From: Planctomycetota bacterium
Lineage (GTDB): Bacteria; Planctomycetota; Phycisphaerae; Phycisphaerales; SM1A02
NCBI GenBank assembly: GCA_022566535.1
Contig: JADFIR010000027.1
Span: 1-43,035 of the forward strand
DNA: 43,035 nt
Reading direction: 5' to 3'
A program made the translations under genes and the position numbers. This document shows, in pieces, positions 32,062 through 40,080 of this stretch. Within the stretch, counting starts at the first letter, position 1, and every line of letters starts with the position of its first letter. The notes under the pieces are model-generated. The model did no database searches. It saw nothing but the letters and a program-made list of their open reading frames with translations, and was not told the DNA's origin.

Positions 32062-32838
32062 ATGAACGTACACAGGATCAATCGGCGCGGGCCGGACGGG
32101 AGAATCCGCCCGTCCGCCAAGTGGTGCGTAGGCCTGCGCGATCATCGCGGCCGGTCTCGGCGCGTCGCTGGCTACACCGACAAGGCGGCAACCGAGGAGT
32201 TGGGCAACAAGCTGGTGCGCCTGGTTGCCGCCCGGGCCGCGCGGGGCCTTCTCGACAAAGACCTGGCCACGTGGGTCGAGGCGATGCACCCGACGCTGCG
32301 GCGACGGCTGCTCGCGCTTGACCTGCTCGACCCGCAGGCGATTGATGCGGCGAAACCGCTGCTGCGGCACCTGGCCGACTTCCACCAGGCGCTACTCGAC
32401 CAGGGGCGCACCCGCGACTACGCCGACCTGGTCAGAGCCCGCGTTGGCCACGTGATCGCCGGCTGCCGGTTCAAGCTGCTCAGTGACATCAGGCCGTCGA
32501 CGGCCGAGCGCTACCTCGCCGACCTGCGCCGCGGCGCCGCTGCGTCGCCGACGGACGGCGAGAAGCGCCGGCGCGCCATCAGCGTGCAGACGGCCGGGCA
32601 TTACGTGGCCAGCCTCAAGGCGTTCTGCAACTGGATGGTGCGTGACGGACGGGCCGCCGAGAACCCGCTGGCGAGCCTGCGCAAGCAGAACCCTGCGGCC
32701 GACCGCCGACACGTGCGCCGGGCGCTCGCCGGGGATGAGGCGCAGCGCCTCCTCGACGCCACGCGCGACGGCCCGTCGCGGTACGGCATCGACGGCCCGG
32801 AGCGAGCGGCGATCTACTGGCTGGCGCTTGAGACCGGC
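32062..32838 (+). pseudogene. tyrosine integrase, N-terminal two thirds, fused at a chimeric join
   Basis: The ATG has a GGAGG eight bases upstream. Residues 1-90 form an Arm-type and linker region (RPSAKWCVGLRDHRGRSRRV). Residues about 100-215 form the core-binding SAM-like domain, with QTAGHYVASLKAFCNWMVRD then AAENPLASL. The catalytic domain then begins (RRALAGDEAQRLLDATRDG, then AIYWLALETG). At LETG, where integrases continue GLRxxEL with the first catalytic Arg, the sequence changes to an amino-acid-binding protein. None of the R-HxxR-H-Y residues is present. The gene itself is planctomycete in style. The frame continues open to 33,138. Confidence 0.8.
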
Positions 32839-33138
32839 CGCGTGGACGCCTATGCGACCGACGACGTGCTGCTCTACGGGCTCATCAGCAAGTCCAAGAA
32901 TCCGGATCAGTGGCAGGTGACCGGGCGGTTTCTGTCCTATGATCCGTATGGCCTCATGGTGCCCCGGAACGATTCCACCTATCGGCGCATTGGCACCATT
33001 TTGCTGGCCGACCTGATGCGTTCGGGTGAGATGCTCGAGATCTACAACAAGTGGTTCAACCCGGGCCCGACCAACATCAACATGCCCATAAGCGATACCC
33101 TCAGTACGGCATTCGTGATCCAGGCTTTGCCGCACTAA
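32826..33138 (+). pseudogene. glutamate/aspartate-type ABC solute-binding protein, C-terminal part
   Basis: From LETGRVDAYATDDVLLYGLI onward the frame matches the last 100 residues of GltI/AapJ-type periplasmic binding proteins: GRFLSYDPYGLMVPRND, ADLMRSGEMLEIYNKWF, and PMSDTL-like PISDTLSTAFVIQALPH. The TDDVLLYGL hinge and the YGLMV strand carry ligand contacts in the family. The N-terminal two thirds and the signal peptide are missing, replaced by integrase. It is followed directly by the permease genes of the same transporter. The true gene is probably intact in its own genome. Confidence 0.85.
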
Positions 33139-33150
33139 GCATGGGTGATC

Positions 33151-33176
33151 GGTGGGATGCCCACAGGCATCCCACC
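33151..33176 (+). promoter_or_regulatory. perfect intergenic hairpin between binding protein and permease
   Basis: GGTGGGATGCC and GGCATCCCACC form an 11-base perfect stem with a CACA loop, 13 bases after the binding-protein stop. No T run follows. Such hairpins after binding-protein genes usually protect the upstream mRNA or partly stop transcription, so that more binding protein than permease is made. Confidence 0.6.
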
Positions 33177-33253
33177 GGCCCGATGTCGCGCAGCATCCGA
33201 AGCGGCGGTGGCCGAATAGGGAGCATTCGGAGGCAAGGGGACGGAACGAGAAG

Positions 33254-34180
33254 ATGGCGAAGATGCGGGGCGCTTTACGAGTTGGTCTGAGCGTAGCAGT
33301 ACTTCTAGGGTTGACGGGATGTGCCGGCGACTTCAGGTACAACTGGAACTGGTCGATCCTCGCGTGCACGTCCGAAAACATTGATGCGGGGTGTATCGGG
33401 CCCTATTTCTTTTGGATCCTTGAGGGGCTCTCGTGGACCATCGCCGTCGCCTCCGCGGCCTGGGTGATTGCGTTCCCCCTGGGCTCGGTCTTCGGCATCC
33501 TGCGCACCTTCGACAAACCCATCTTGGTGGTCGTCCCCTTCGTCAAGTCGCCAATCTACTTCAGAACACGTGCAATCGGGACAAGTAAAGGAATCATCTG
33601 GGTTAATGTAGCTTGGTTCCTGCACGGATTCGCCAACGTCTATGTCACCATATTCCGCAACGTACCGCTCCTGGTGCAGCTGTTCCTCTGGTATTTCGTT
33701 TTTCCCGAGCTCCTTTCCGACGAGGCCGGCATGTGGGTAAAGCGGGAAATGCCGTTGCCGGAGTTTTGGACGGCGGTGGTCTGTCTTGGCCTCTATTCGG
33801 CCTCGCGGGTGGCTGAGCAGGTTCGCGCCGGTATCAACTCGATTAGCCGGGGGCAGCAATACGCGGCCATGGCCATCGGTCTCACGCCGGTCCAGGTTTA
33901 CCGCTACGTGCTGTTGCCGGTGGCTTTCCGGATCATCATTCCGCCGCTGACCAGCGACTTCCTGGGTGTCTTCAAGAACTCGTCGCTGGCCCTGACCATC
34001 GGCGTTCTGGAGCTGACGGCCATGACCCGCCAGATCGAAGAATACAGCTACCAGGGCTTCGAGGCCTTCACCGCGGCGACCGTGCTCTACATCGGGGTGA
34101 CCGCCATCGTCATGGTGGCCATGCGCGTCGTCGAGGGCCGGGTCCGCATTCCGGGCATGATCTCATTGGAGGCCAAGTGA
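33254..34180 (+). CDS. amino-acid ABC transporter permease, GltJ/AapQ type
   Basis: The protein has 308 residues from ATG 33254. It forms half of the membrane channel for glutamate/aspartate-type amino acids. NWNWSIL near residue 28 is the family opening. The membrane helices follow, and the cytoplasmic EAA loop EQVRAGINSISRGQQYAAMA then IGL docks the ATPase. Two oddities: the first 24 residues look like a lipoprotein signal (VAVLLGLTGCAG), and a segment of about 30 residues (KSPIYFRTRAIGTSKG) is inserted between early helices. The next gene starts one base after the stop. Exact substrate is inferred from family only. Confidence 0.85.
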   Translation: MAKMRGALRVGLSVAVLLGLTGCAGDFRYNWNWSILACTSENIDAGCIGPYFFWILEGLSWTIAVASAAWVIAFPLGSVFGILRTFDKPILVVVPFVKSPIYFRTRAIGTSKGIIWVNVAWFLHGFANVYVTIFRNVPLLVQLFLWYFVFPELLSDEAGMWVKREMPLPEFWTAVVCLGLYSASRVAEQVRAGINSISRGQQYAAMAIGLTPVQVYRYVLLPVAFRIIIPPLTSDFLGVFKNSSLALTIGVLELTAMTRQIEEYSYQGFEAFTAATVLYIGVTAIVMVAMRVVEGRVRIPGMISLEAK

Positions 34181-34181
34181 C

Positions 34182-34847
34182 ATGGAAAGCGGCGGATTCG
34201 ACACCCACATCATCTTCCACTCGATTCCTTTCCTGGCCAAGGGCATGCTCCTGACGCTGGAGCTGACGGTCCTAGGCATTGGCGGTGGGCTGGTGTTCGG
34301 CACCCTGCTGGCGCTGTGCCGGCTGGGAAAATTCCGTGCGCTGGCGTTCGCCGCCGGGACCTACGTCAACTTCTTCCGCTCCATGCCCCTGATCCTGGTG
34401 ATCTTCTGGTTCTACTTTCTGATACCACTCGTGGTCGGGGAGGAGGTGGGTGCCTTCCAGTCGGTCCTGACCGCCTTCATCATGTTCGAGGCGGCGTACT
34501 ACTGCGAGATCATGCGCGCCGGCATCCAGAGCGTGAGGGTGGGACAGGCCCATGCCGGTCAAGCGCTGGGCCTGACCTACCAGCAGAACATGCGCTATGT
34601 GGTGCTGCCCCAGGCCTTCCGCAACATGATCCCGATCCTCATGAGCCAGGCCATCGTACTGTTCCAGGACACCGCGCTGGTCTACGTCGTGGGGTTGAGC
34701 GACTTCCTGTATAGCGCCGACATCGTCGCCAACTCGGAGAACCGGCTGATGGAGATGTACATCACGGTCGCTATCGTCTACTTCTCGATGTGCTCGTTGG
34801 CGCAGTTTCTAGTTCGCAACCTTCAGAAGAAATTTGCTCATGAATGA
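34182..34847 (+). CDS. amino-acid ABC transporter permease, GltK/AapM type
   Basis: The protein has 221 residues, the second channel subunit. It begins almost directly after the previous stop and overlaps the ATPase gene. Five membrane helices are visible, with [20 protein letters not shown] first, then [20 protein letters not shown], the usual P(L)(I/L)VQ-type periplasmic turn variant. The EAA loop is [20 protein letters not shown] then LGL. The last helix ([16 protein letters not shown]) is followed by a basic tail. The partner of the preceding permease in a heterodimer. Confidence 0.88.
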   Translation: MESGGFDTHIIFHSIPFLAKGMLLTLELTVLGIGGGLVFGTLLALCRLGKFRALAFAAGTYVNFFRSMPLILVIFWFYFLIPLVVGEEVGAFQSVLTAFIMFEAAYYCEIMRAGIQSVRVGQAHAGQALGLTYQQNMRYVVLPQAFRNMIPILMSQAIVLFQDTALVYVVGLSDFLYSADIVANSENRLMEMYITVAIVYFSMCSLAQFLVRNLQKKFAHE

Positions 34848-35610
34848 AACCAAAGACACAACTGGTACCGACGGCGGCGGCATGATTGAAATGAACCACG
34901 TCGGCAAGTGGTATGGCGAATTCCAGGTTCTGTCCAATTGCTCGACTTCCGTGAACAAGGGCGACGTCGTGGTCATCTGCGGCCCTTCGGGGTCGGGCAA
35001 GAGCACCTTGATCAAGGTGATCAATGGCCTCGAGCCGTTTCAGGAGGGCACCATCACCTTCAACGGCGTCTCGGTCGGCGATCGGACGACAAACCTGTCG
35101 AAGCTGCGCTCCCAGATCGGCATGGTATTCCAGAATTTCGAGCTGTTCCCGCACATTTCGATCATCGAGAACATCAAGCTGGCGCAGATGAAGGTGCTGG
35201 GCCGCGAGGACGACGAGGCGAGGAACCGCAGCATGGAACTGCTCGAGCGGGTCGGCCTCTCCGACCAGCGGGACAAGTTCCCGGCGCAACTCTCGGGCGG
35301 CCAGCAGCAGCGGGTCGCCATCGCCCGCGGCCTGGCCATGGACCCCATCGCCATGTTGTTCGACGAGCCGACCTCGGCGCTCGATCCGGAAATGATCAAC
35401 GAGGTCCTCGACGTCATGACCGAACTCGCCAACGACGGCATGACCATGATGGTCGTCAGCCACGAGATGGGCTTCGCCAAGCGGGTGGCCGACCGTGTCA
35501 TCTTCATGGACGAGGGGTACATCGTCGAGGATTGCTCGAAGGACGATTTCTTCGGCACCCCGCGCGGCGACCGGGCGCAGCTTTTCCTGTCCAAGATACT
35601 GACCCACTGA
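34840..35610 (+). CDS. amino-acid ABC transporter ATPase, GltL/AapP type
   Basis: The protein has 256 residues from the ATG at 34840, which overlaps the permease stop; a TTG six bases earlier is less likely. All ATPase motifs are present: Walker [10 protein letters not shown] (48-56), Q-loop [10 protein letters not shown] (97-106), signature LSGGQQQR (151-158), Walker [15 protein letters not shown] (171-184) and switch [13 protein letters not shown] after the Q-loop is typical of polar amino acid importers. It powers the two permeases before it. Last gene of the operon, converging with era. Confidence 0.93.
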   Translation: MNETKDTTGTDGGGMIEMNHVGKWYGEFQVLSNCSTSVNKGDVVVICGPSGSGKSTLIKVINGLEPFQEGTITFNGVSVGDRTTNLSKLRSQIGMVFQNFELFPHISIIENIKLAQMKVLGREDDEARNRSMELLERVGLSDQRDKFPAQLSGGQQQRVAIARGLAMDPIAMLFDEPTSALDPEMINEVLDVMTELANDGMTMMVVSHEMGFAKRVADRVIFMDEGYIVEDCSKDDFFGTPRGDRAQLFLSKILTH

Positions 35611-35647
35611 GGACCGGCGGCCGTCGCCATGCGGACGGCCGCACCCA

Positions 35648-35670
35648 CCGGGCGAAGCCCGATCGCCCGG
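35648..35670. terminator. hairpin between convergent genes
   Basis: CCGGGCGA and TCGCCCGG form an eight-base stem around AGCCCGA, in the 100-base gap between the transporter ATPase and era. No T run follows on either strand, so it would be a weak or factor-dependent two-way terminator. Confidence 0.35.
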
Positions 35671-35709
35671 CGAGACCCGATTCATCGGGGCCACGGCGCG
35701 CACCCCCGT

Positions 35710-36633
35710 TCAGGCGTCGAAGTCCAGGCCCCAGTCGCGGTAGCGCTCCCTGTCCTCGCCCCAGTGCTGACGGACCTTGACGAACAGGAACAGGTGGACC
35801 CGGCAGCCGAAGATCTCTTCCAGTTCCTTGCGTGCCGCCTCGCCGAGGGACTTGATCCGCGCCCCGCCCTTGCCGAGAACGATGCCTTTCTGGGTGGGGC
35901 GTTCGACGTAGACGACCTGGTCGATGCGGATGCTGCCGTCCTCGTTCTCCCGCCAGTTCTCGGACTCCACGGTGGCCGCGTAGGGGAGCTCCTGGCGAAG
36001 CTGCAGATAAAGTTTCTCGCGGGTGATTTCGGCGGCGAGCAGGCGTTGGGGCATGTCCGAGATCTGGTCCTCGGGGAACAGCCACGGCCCTTCCGGGACC
36101 CGGGCCGCAAGGTACGCCATGAGGTCGGCGACGCCGTCGCCGGTGGTCGCCGAAATCATGAAGGTCTCGGTGAACAGGTTCTCTTCGTTGAGCGCCTGGG
36201 CCAGCTTTAACAACCCCGGCTTCTTTACCCGGTCCACCTTGTTGAGGGCGAGGATGACCTCGCGCGCTCCCCTCCCCTCCGCCGCGCGTCTTTTGATGCC
36301 GTCGATGATGCGCCGGGTGTCGGCGTCCAGGCCCTTGGCGCTGTCGACCAGGAGCACGATGGCGTCGGCATGCGCGGCGCCGTCCCAGGCAGCGGCCACC
36401 ATGGCCCGGTCCAACCGCCGTCGGGGCTGGAAGATGCCCGGCGTGTCGACAAAGACGAGCTGGGCGTTCCCTTCCATGCGGATGCCGAGGACGCGGGTGC
36501 GTGTGGTCTGCACCTTGGGCGAGACGATGGACACCTTGGCGCCGACAAGGGTGTTGACAAGCGTGGACTTGCCCACGTTGGGCGCGCCGACGATGGCGAT
36601 AAGGCCGCAGCGGGCGGCGCTTTCGGCGGTCAT
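35710..36633 (-). CDS. era: GTPase Era
   Basis: The protein has 307 residues. The start is the ATG at 36,631-36,633, which overlaps the rnc stop (ATGA). Era binds the 3' end of 16S rRNA and checks small-subunit assembly. G1 is GAPNVGKST (17-25), G2 lies in QTTRTR, G3 is DTPG (63-66), G4 is NKVD (131-134), and the SAT G5 loop is ISATTGDG. The C-terminal KH domain has GIVLGKGGARIKSLGEAARK. Full length for the family. It is coupled to rnc as in most alphaproteobacteria. Confidence 0.96.
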   Translation of the reverse strand: MTAESAARCGLIAIVGAPNVGKSTLVNTLVGAKVSIVSPKVQTTRTRVLGIRMEGNAQLVFVDTPGIFQPRRRLDRAMVAAAWDGAAHADAIVLLVDSAKGLDADTRRIIDGIKRRAAEGRGAREVILALNKVDRVKKPGLLKLAQALNEENLFTETFMISATTGDGVADLMAYLAARVPEGPWLFPEDQISDMPQRLLAAEITREKLYLQLRQELPYAATVESENWRENEDGSIRIDQVVYVERPTQKGIVLGKGGARIKSLGEAARKELEEIFGCRVHLFLFVKVRQHWGEDRERYRDWGLDFDA

Positions 36634-37334
36634 TCGCCTTCCCCGTCCGCCCCGGCGGTCACCTTGTCCAGCATCGCCTCGGCGGCGACCTGTTGGGCGG
36701 CGCGCTTGGACGGCCCCGAGGCCGTGACCGCACCCAGCCCTTCCAAGGACACCTGGACCGTAAAGACCGGCGCGTGGGGCGGGCCCTTGCGTCCGGTCTC
36801 GGTGTACGCCGGCAGGGGCAGGCCGTGGGCCTGGGCCCATTCCTGGAGCGCCGTCTTGGCGTCCTGGGGCGGGCTCGACTCCTCTTCCATGAGCGGTTCC
36901 CAATGGCGGTGGATGAACGCGTGCGCCGCGTCCAGGCCGCCGTCCAGATAAAGGGCGGCGATCACCGCCTCGCAGGCGTCGGCCAGGAGACTGGGATTCC
37001 TGCGCCCTCCTGCCTCCGCCTCGCCGCGCGACATGACAAGGTGATCGCCAAGACCGATCCGTTCGGCCACCCGCGCCAGGGCCTCGCGCCTGACCAGCGC
37101 CGCATGGCGGCGGGCCAGCGCCCCTTCGTCTTCGTCGGGAAAGCGTTCGTATATCAGGCGGGCCGCCACCAGCCCGAGCACCCGGTCGCCGAGGAATTCC
37201 ATCCGTTCGTTGGATACCCAACGGTCCGACCGGCTGCGTACCGTGCTGGAATGGGTGAGCGCCTGCCTCAGGAGGTCCGGCCGGGTGAAACGCCGCTCCA
37301 GGATTTTCTCGAGCGGATCACGCCCGCCGCCCAT
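36630..37334 (-). CDS. rnc: ribonuclease III
   Basis: The protein has 234 residues. RNase III cuts double-stranded RNA in rRNA precursors and mRNA. The catalytic signature is NERMEFLGDRVLGL (42-55), with Met where Leu is usual. The second acidic site is LLADACEAVIAALYLDGG. A double-stranded-RNA-binding domain fills residues about 155-225 (DAKTALQEWAQAHGLPLPAY, GPSKRAAQQVAAEAML). It begins six bases after lepB and overlaps era by four bases, so lepB, rnc and era are one translational unit. Confidence 0.95.
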   Translation of the reverse strand: MGGGRDPLEKILERRFTRPDLLRQALTHSSTVRSRSDRWVSNERMEFLGDRVLGLVAARLIYERFPDEDEGALARRHAALVRREALARVAERIGLGDHLVMSRGEAEAGGRRNPSLLADACEAVIAALYLDGGLDAAHAFIHRHWEPLMEEESSPPQDAKTALQEWAQAHGLPLPAYTETGRKGPPHAPVFTVQVSLEGLGAVTASGPSKRAAQQVAAEAMLDKVTAGADGEGE

Positions 37335-37340
37335 GGCACT

Positions 37341-38075
37341 TTACCCGATACCCTCGAACATGCGGTCAAAACGGACCGATCGGGCCCACTTCCAGAACTT
37401 CCACACGGCGCCGTCGACGGAAAAGAAAAGGAAATCGGCGCGTCCGACAAGGTTTTCCGCCGGCACGAACCCGATGAACCGGCTGTCCTGGGAATTGTCG
37501 CGGTTGTCCCCCATGGCGAAATAATGGCCCTCGGGCACGGTGTACACCTCGGTGTTGTCGGAAGGGCCGTGATCCCCGTTCTCTTCCAGGATGGCGTGGC
37601 TGCGTCCGTTGGGCAGGGTCTCGATGAAACGGCGGATGCGCCGGGTGTTGCCGAAGGCGTCGCGGACGATGAAGTCGTCGACCCGTTCGCGTTTCACGGC
37701 CTGGCCGTTGATGTGCAGTATGCCGTTCACCACCTGGATCCTGTCCCCGGGAAGGCCGACGATTCGTTTGATGTAGTCGGTCTTGTTGTCCGTGGGAAGC
37801 TTGAAGACGGCCACGTCGCCGCGCTCCACATCGGGTTCGCTAAAGAATATCCGCCCCGGTATCAGCGGCAGGCTAAAGGGCAACGAATATCTGCTGTAGC
37901 CATACGAGAACTTGGAGACAAACAGATAATCGCCCACCAGAAGAGTCGGAATCATCGATCCGGAGGGGATGTTGAAGGGCTCGTAGGCCGCGGTCCTGAC
38001 GACGACGGCGATGAGCACCGCATAGACCACCGTGGTAATTGTTTCCCGGAGCCCGCTAGACTTTTTTCTTTCCAT
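37341..38075 (-). CDS. lepB: signal peptidase I
   Basis: The protein has 244 residues. It cleaves signal peptides at the outer face of the inner membrane. One N-terminal membrane helix (TTVVYAVLIAVVVRTAAY) precedes the catalytic serine in PSGSM (Ser 40) and the lysine in DYIKRIVGLPGD (Lys 103). Later family boxes are GDRIQVVNG, GHYFAMGDNRDNSQDSR and a FLFFSVDG strand near the end. An AT-rich stretch just upstream (38,080-38,120) may hold its promoter. Confidence 0.95.
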   Translation of the reverse strand: MERKKSSGLRETITTVVYAVLIAVVVRTAAYEPFNIPSGSMIPTLLVGDYLFVSKFSYGYSRYSLPFSLPLIPGRIFFSEPDVERGDVAVFKLPTDNKTDYIKRIVGLPGDRIQVVNGILHINGQAVKRERVDDFIVRDAFGNTRRIRRFIETLPNGRSHAILEENGDHGPSDNTEVYTVPEGHYFAMGDNRDNSQDSRFIGFVPAENLVGRADFLFFSVDGAVWKFWKWARSVRFDRMFEGIG

Positions 38076-38199
38076 TAAGATAACCGTATAACCTATTGTA
38101 TTTAAGTAAATTTTTGCGTTACACCACGTTCCGTGGGCTGGCAGATCAAGCCAGCCCGCGCCACCCCTGTCAAGGCGCTTGCCCGGCGGCCGCCATGGA

Positions 38200-38601
38200 T
38201 TACGCCGCAGGCACGGCCGAAATCACGACCATCGCCTGGGCCATGGGATATTCGTCGCTCAGGGTCACGTCGACCTGGGCCTTCATGCCGGCGGGGGTCA
38301 AGGCATCCAGTCGCTTTCGGGCGCCGCCGGTGAGGACCATGAGCGGCTTGCCGCTGGGCAGGTCCTCGACGGCCATGTCGCGCCAGTAGACACCCTGGCG
38401 GAGCCCCGTGCCCAGGGCCTTGGCGCAGGCTTCCTTGGCCGCGTAGCGCTGGGCAAATGCCGCCGCCGGGTTCACCCGCCCGTAAGCCCGGGCGCGTTCG
38501 GTTTCGGTGAAGATGCGGGCGACGAAGCGCTCTCCGAAGCGCTTCAGGGTGCGCTCGATGCGGCGGATGTCCAGGAGGTCGGTGCCGATGCCGATGATCA
38601 T
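38200..38601 (-). CDS. acpS: holo-[acyl-carrier-protein] synthase
   Basis: The protein has 133 residues from the ATG at 38,599-38,601; the frame opens 16 codons earlier without need. AcpS moves phosphopantetheine from CoA to acyl carrier protein. [16 protein letters not shown] holds the magnesium-binding Asp, and [16 protein letters not shown] the catalytic Glu and Lys. The end [20 protein letters not shown] and [17 protein letters not shown] match the family. It lies 28 bases downstream of pdxJ and upstream of lepB. Confidence 0.94.
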   Translation of the reverse strand: MIIGIGTDLLDIRRIERTLKRFGERFVARIFTETERARAYGRVNPAAAFAQRYAAKEACAKALGTGLRQGVYWRDMAVEDLPSGKPLMVLTGGARKRLDALTPAGMKAQVDVTLSDEYPMAQAMVVISAVPAA

Positions 38602-38629
38602 TGTGCGGGGCCGTGTTCCTTCGCCGGGC

Positions 38630-39385
38630 TCATGGGGAATGGGCACCAACGGCCTCGGCGCGGGTCCTGTCCATGAGCGCCCGCATGCGCTTGATGCTGC
38701 TTTCCAGGCCGCCGAAGATGGCCTCGCCGATCAGGAAATGGCCGATGTTGAGCTCGACGATGGTGGGGATGGCGGCGATCGGCACCACGGACTCGTAGCT
38801 CAGGCCGTGGCCGGCGTGGCATTCCAGGCCCACGGTCTCGGCATGGGCGGCGGCCTCGACGATGCGGGCGAGCTCGCGCTCGCGCGCGCCGCCGTCCGCC
38901 TCGCAGTAGGCACCGGTATGCAGCTCGACCACCGGCGCCCCGAGCTCCACGGCGGCATCCAACTGCACGAGGTCGGGCTCGACGAAGAAGGAAACGCGGA
39001 TTCCCGCCGCGCTCAGCGCGTCGACGAAGGGCGCCAGGTGGGCGCGCCCGGCGACCACGTCGAGGCCGCCCTCGGTGGTGCGTTCCTGGCGCTTTTCGGG
39101 AACGATGCAGGCCGCATGGGGCCTGTGGCGCAGCGCGATGTCCAGCATTTCCTGGGTGGCCGCCATTTCCAGGTTCAGGGGAACATCGATCTCTTCGCTG
39201 AGCCGCGTGATGTCGTGATCGGAGATGTGGCGGCGGTCTTCGCGCAGGTGCGCCGTGATGCCGTCGGCGCCCGCCCCGACCGCCAGCTTGGCGGCGCGCA
39301 CCGGGTCCGGGTGGCGGCCGTCGCGGGCATTTCGGATGGTCGCCACGTGATCGATGTTCACGCCCAGGCGCAGGGTGCGTTTCAT
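38630..39385 (-). CDS. pdxJ: pyridoxine 5'-phosphate synthase
   Basis: The protein has 251 residues from the ATG at 39,383-39,385, with GGAG nine bases upstream. PdxJ condenses 1-deoxyxylulose-5-phosphate with 3-amino-2-oxopropyl phosphate in the last step of the DXP-dependent vitamin B6 pathway. Family blocks: [60 protein letters not shown] and [14 protein letters not shown]. Its start overlaps the DUF2062 stop, so it is coupled to that gene. Confidence 0.95.
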   Translation of the reverse strand: MKRTLRLGVNIDHVATIRNARDGRHPDPVRAAKLAVGAGADGITAHLREDRRHISDHDITRLSEEIDVPLNLEMAATQEMLDIALRHRPHAACIVPEKRQERTTEGGLDVVAGRAHLAPFVDALSAAGIRVSFFVEPDLVQLDAAVELGAPVVELHTGAYCEADGGARERELARIVEAAAHAETVGLECHAGHGLSYESVVPIAAIPTIVELNIGHFLIGEAIFGGLESSIKRMRALMDRTRAEAVGAHSP

Positions 39386-39990
39386 CGTTGGCTCTCCATC
39401 TCCTTCGCTTGGCGCCGCAGTCGCCGGCGGTCGCGTCGGGCCTGGCGGCGCTTCTGATAGGTCGCGACCACGGGCTTCAACGGCACATAGACGGCGAACC
39501 ACACGACAAGGGCCGTCGGGATGCCGCCCGCCAACATCGGCCAAAAGACGGGCCACGCCGCTTCGAAAAGGTGGGGCATGTCCAAGCGCAGCACCGCCTC
39601 CAGCATTCTCCCAAAAAGGCCGATGAAATCCAGATTTTCCGTACCGTGGCCGCCCGTGCCCGCTCCCATCCAGTGTCCGAACTCGTAAATCCAAACCCAA
39701 ATAAAGGGAAACGTCCACGGGTTCCCGACCACCGTGCCGATGACCGAGGAGATGATGTTGGCCCGGATGATCCAGGCGAGCAGCGCCGCGAGGACGATAT
39801 GCATGCCCAGGAACGGCGTGAACGAAACGGCGGCGCCGCAGGCGAGCCCTCCGGCAATGGCGTAGGGCGTACCCGGAAGACGCGCGACCCGGTGGAAGAT
39901 GTACTTCGCCGCGCGTTCCCACCCCGAGCGCGGCCATAGGAATTCCCGCAACCGCTCGGGCACGGACATCTTGCGTCTGCGCCGAAACAT
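39382..39990 (-). CDS. DUF2062 membrane protein
   Basis: The protein has 202 residues from the ATG at 39,988-39,990; 15 further upstream codons are open. DUF2062 is recognisable from [20 protein letters not shown] then [12 protein letters not shown], and from [20 protein letters not shown]. Three or four membrane helices and a very basic C-terminal tail ([20 protein letters not shown]) are visible. Function is unknown. It often sits by pdxJ or in this cluster in alphaproteobacteria. The stop overlaps the pdxJ start. Confidence 0.88.
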   Translation of the reverse strand: MFRRRRKMSVPERLREFLWPRSGWERAAKYIFHRVARLPGTPYAIAGGLACGAAVSFTPFLGMHIVLAALLAWIIRANIISSVIGTVVGNPWTFPFIWVWIYEFGHWMGAGTGGHGTENLDFIGLFGRMLEAVLRLDMPHLFEAAWPVFWPMLAGGIPTALVVWFAVYVPLKPVVATYQKRRQARRDRRRLRRQAKEMESQR

Positions 39991-40080
39991 GGGGCGAATA
40001 TAAGGCAATCCGCGGCTCGCGGAGAAGGGAATCACGTCGCGTCGTTCAGGGGTTGGTATTACCAGGATCGGGGGGAATTG

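Noticed and set aside
709..33138. The integrase stub at 709-891 as the missing end of the integrase at 32,062
   Set aside because: The stub's RHNYAT...YAERD wording belongs to a different integrase subfamily from the N-terminal part at 32,062, and the order would require a circular element spanning the chimeric join.
36634..37221. Upstream extension of the era frame by 196 codons
   Set aside because: It runs through rnc in another frame; era has a coupled ATG at 36,633 and full family length from there.
39386..39937. Upstream extension of the pdxJ frame
   Set aside because: It overlaps the DUF2062 gene out of frame; pdxJ has a ribosome site and the canonical [13 protein letters not shown] start.
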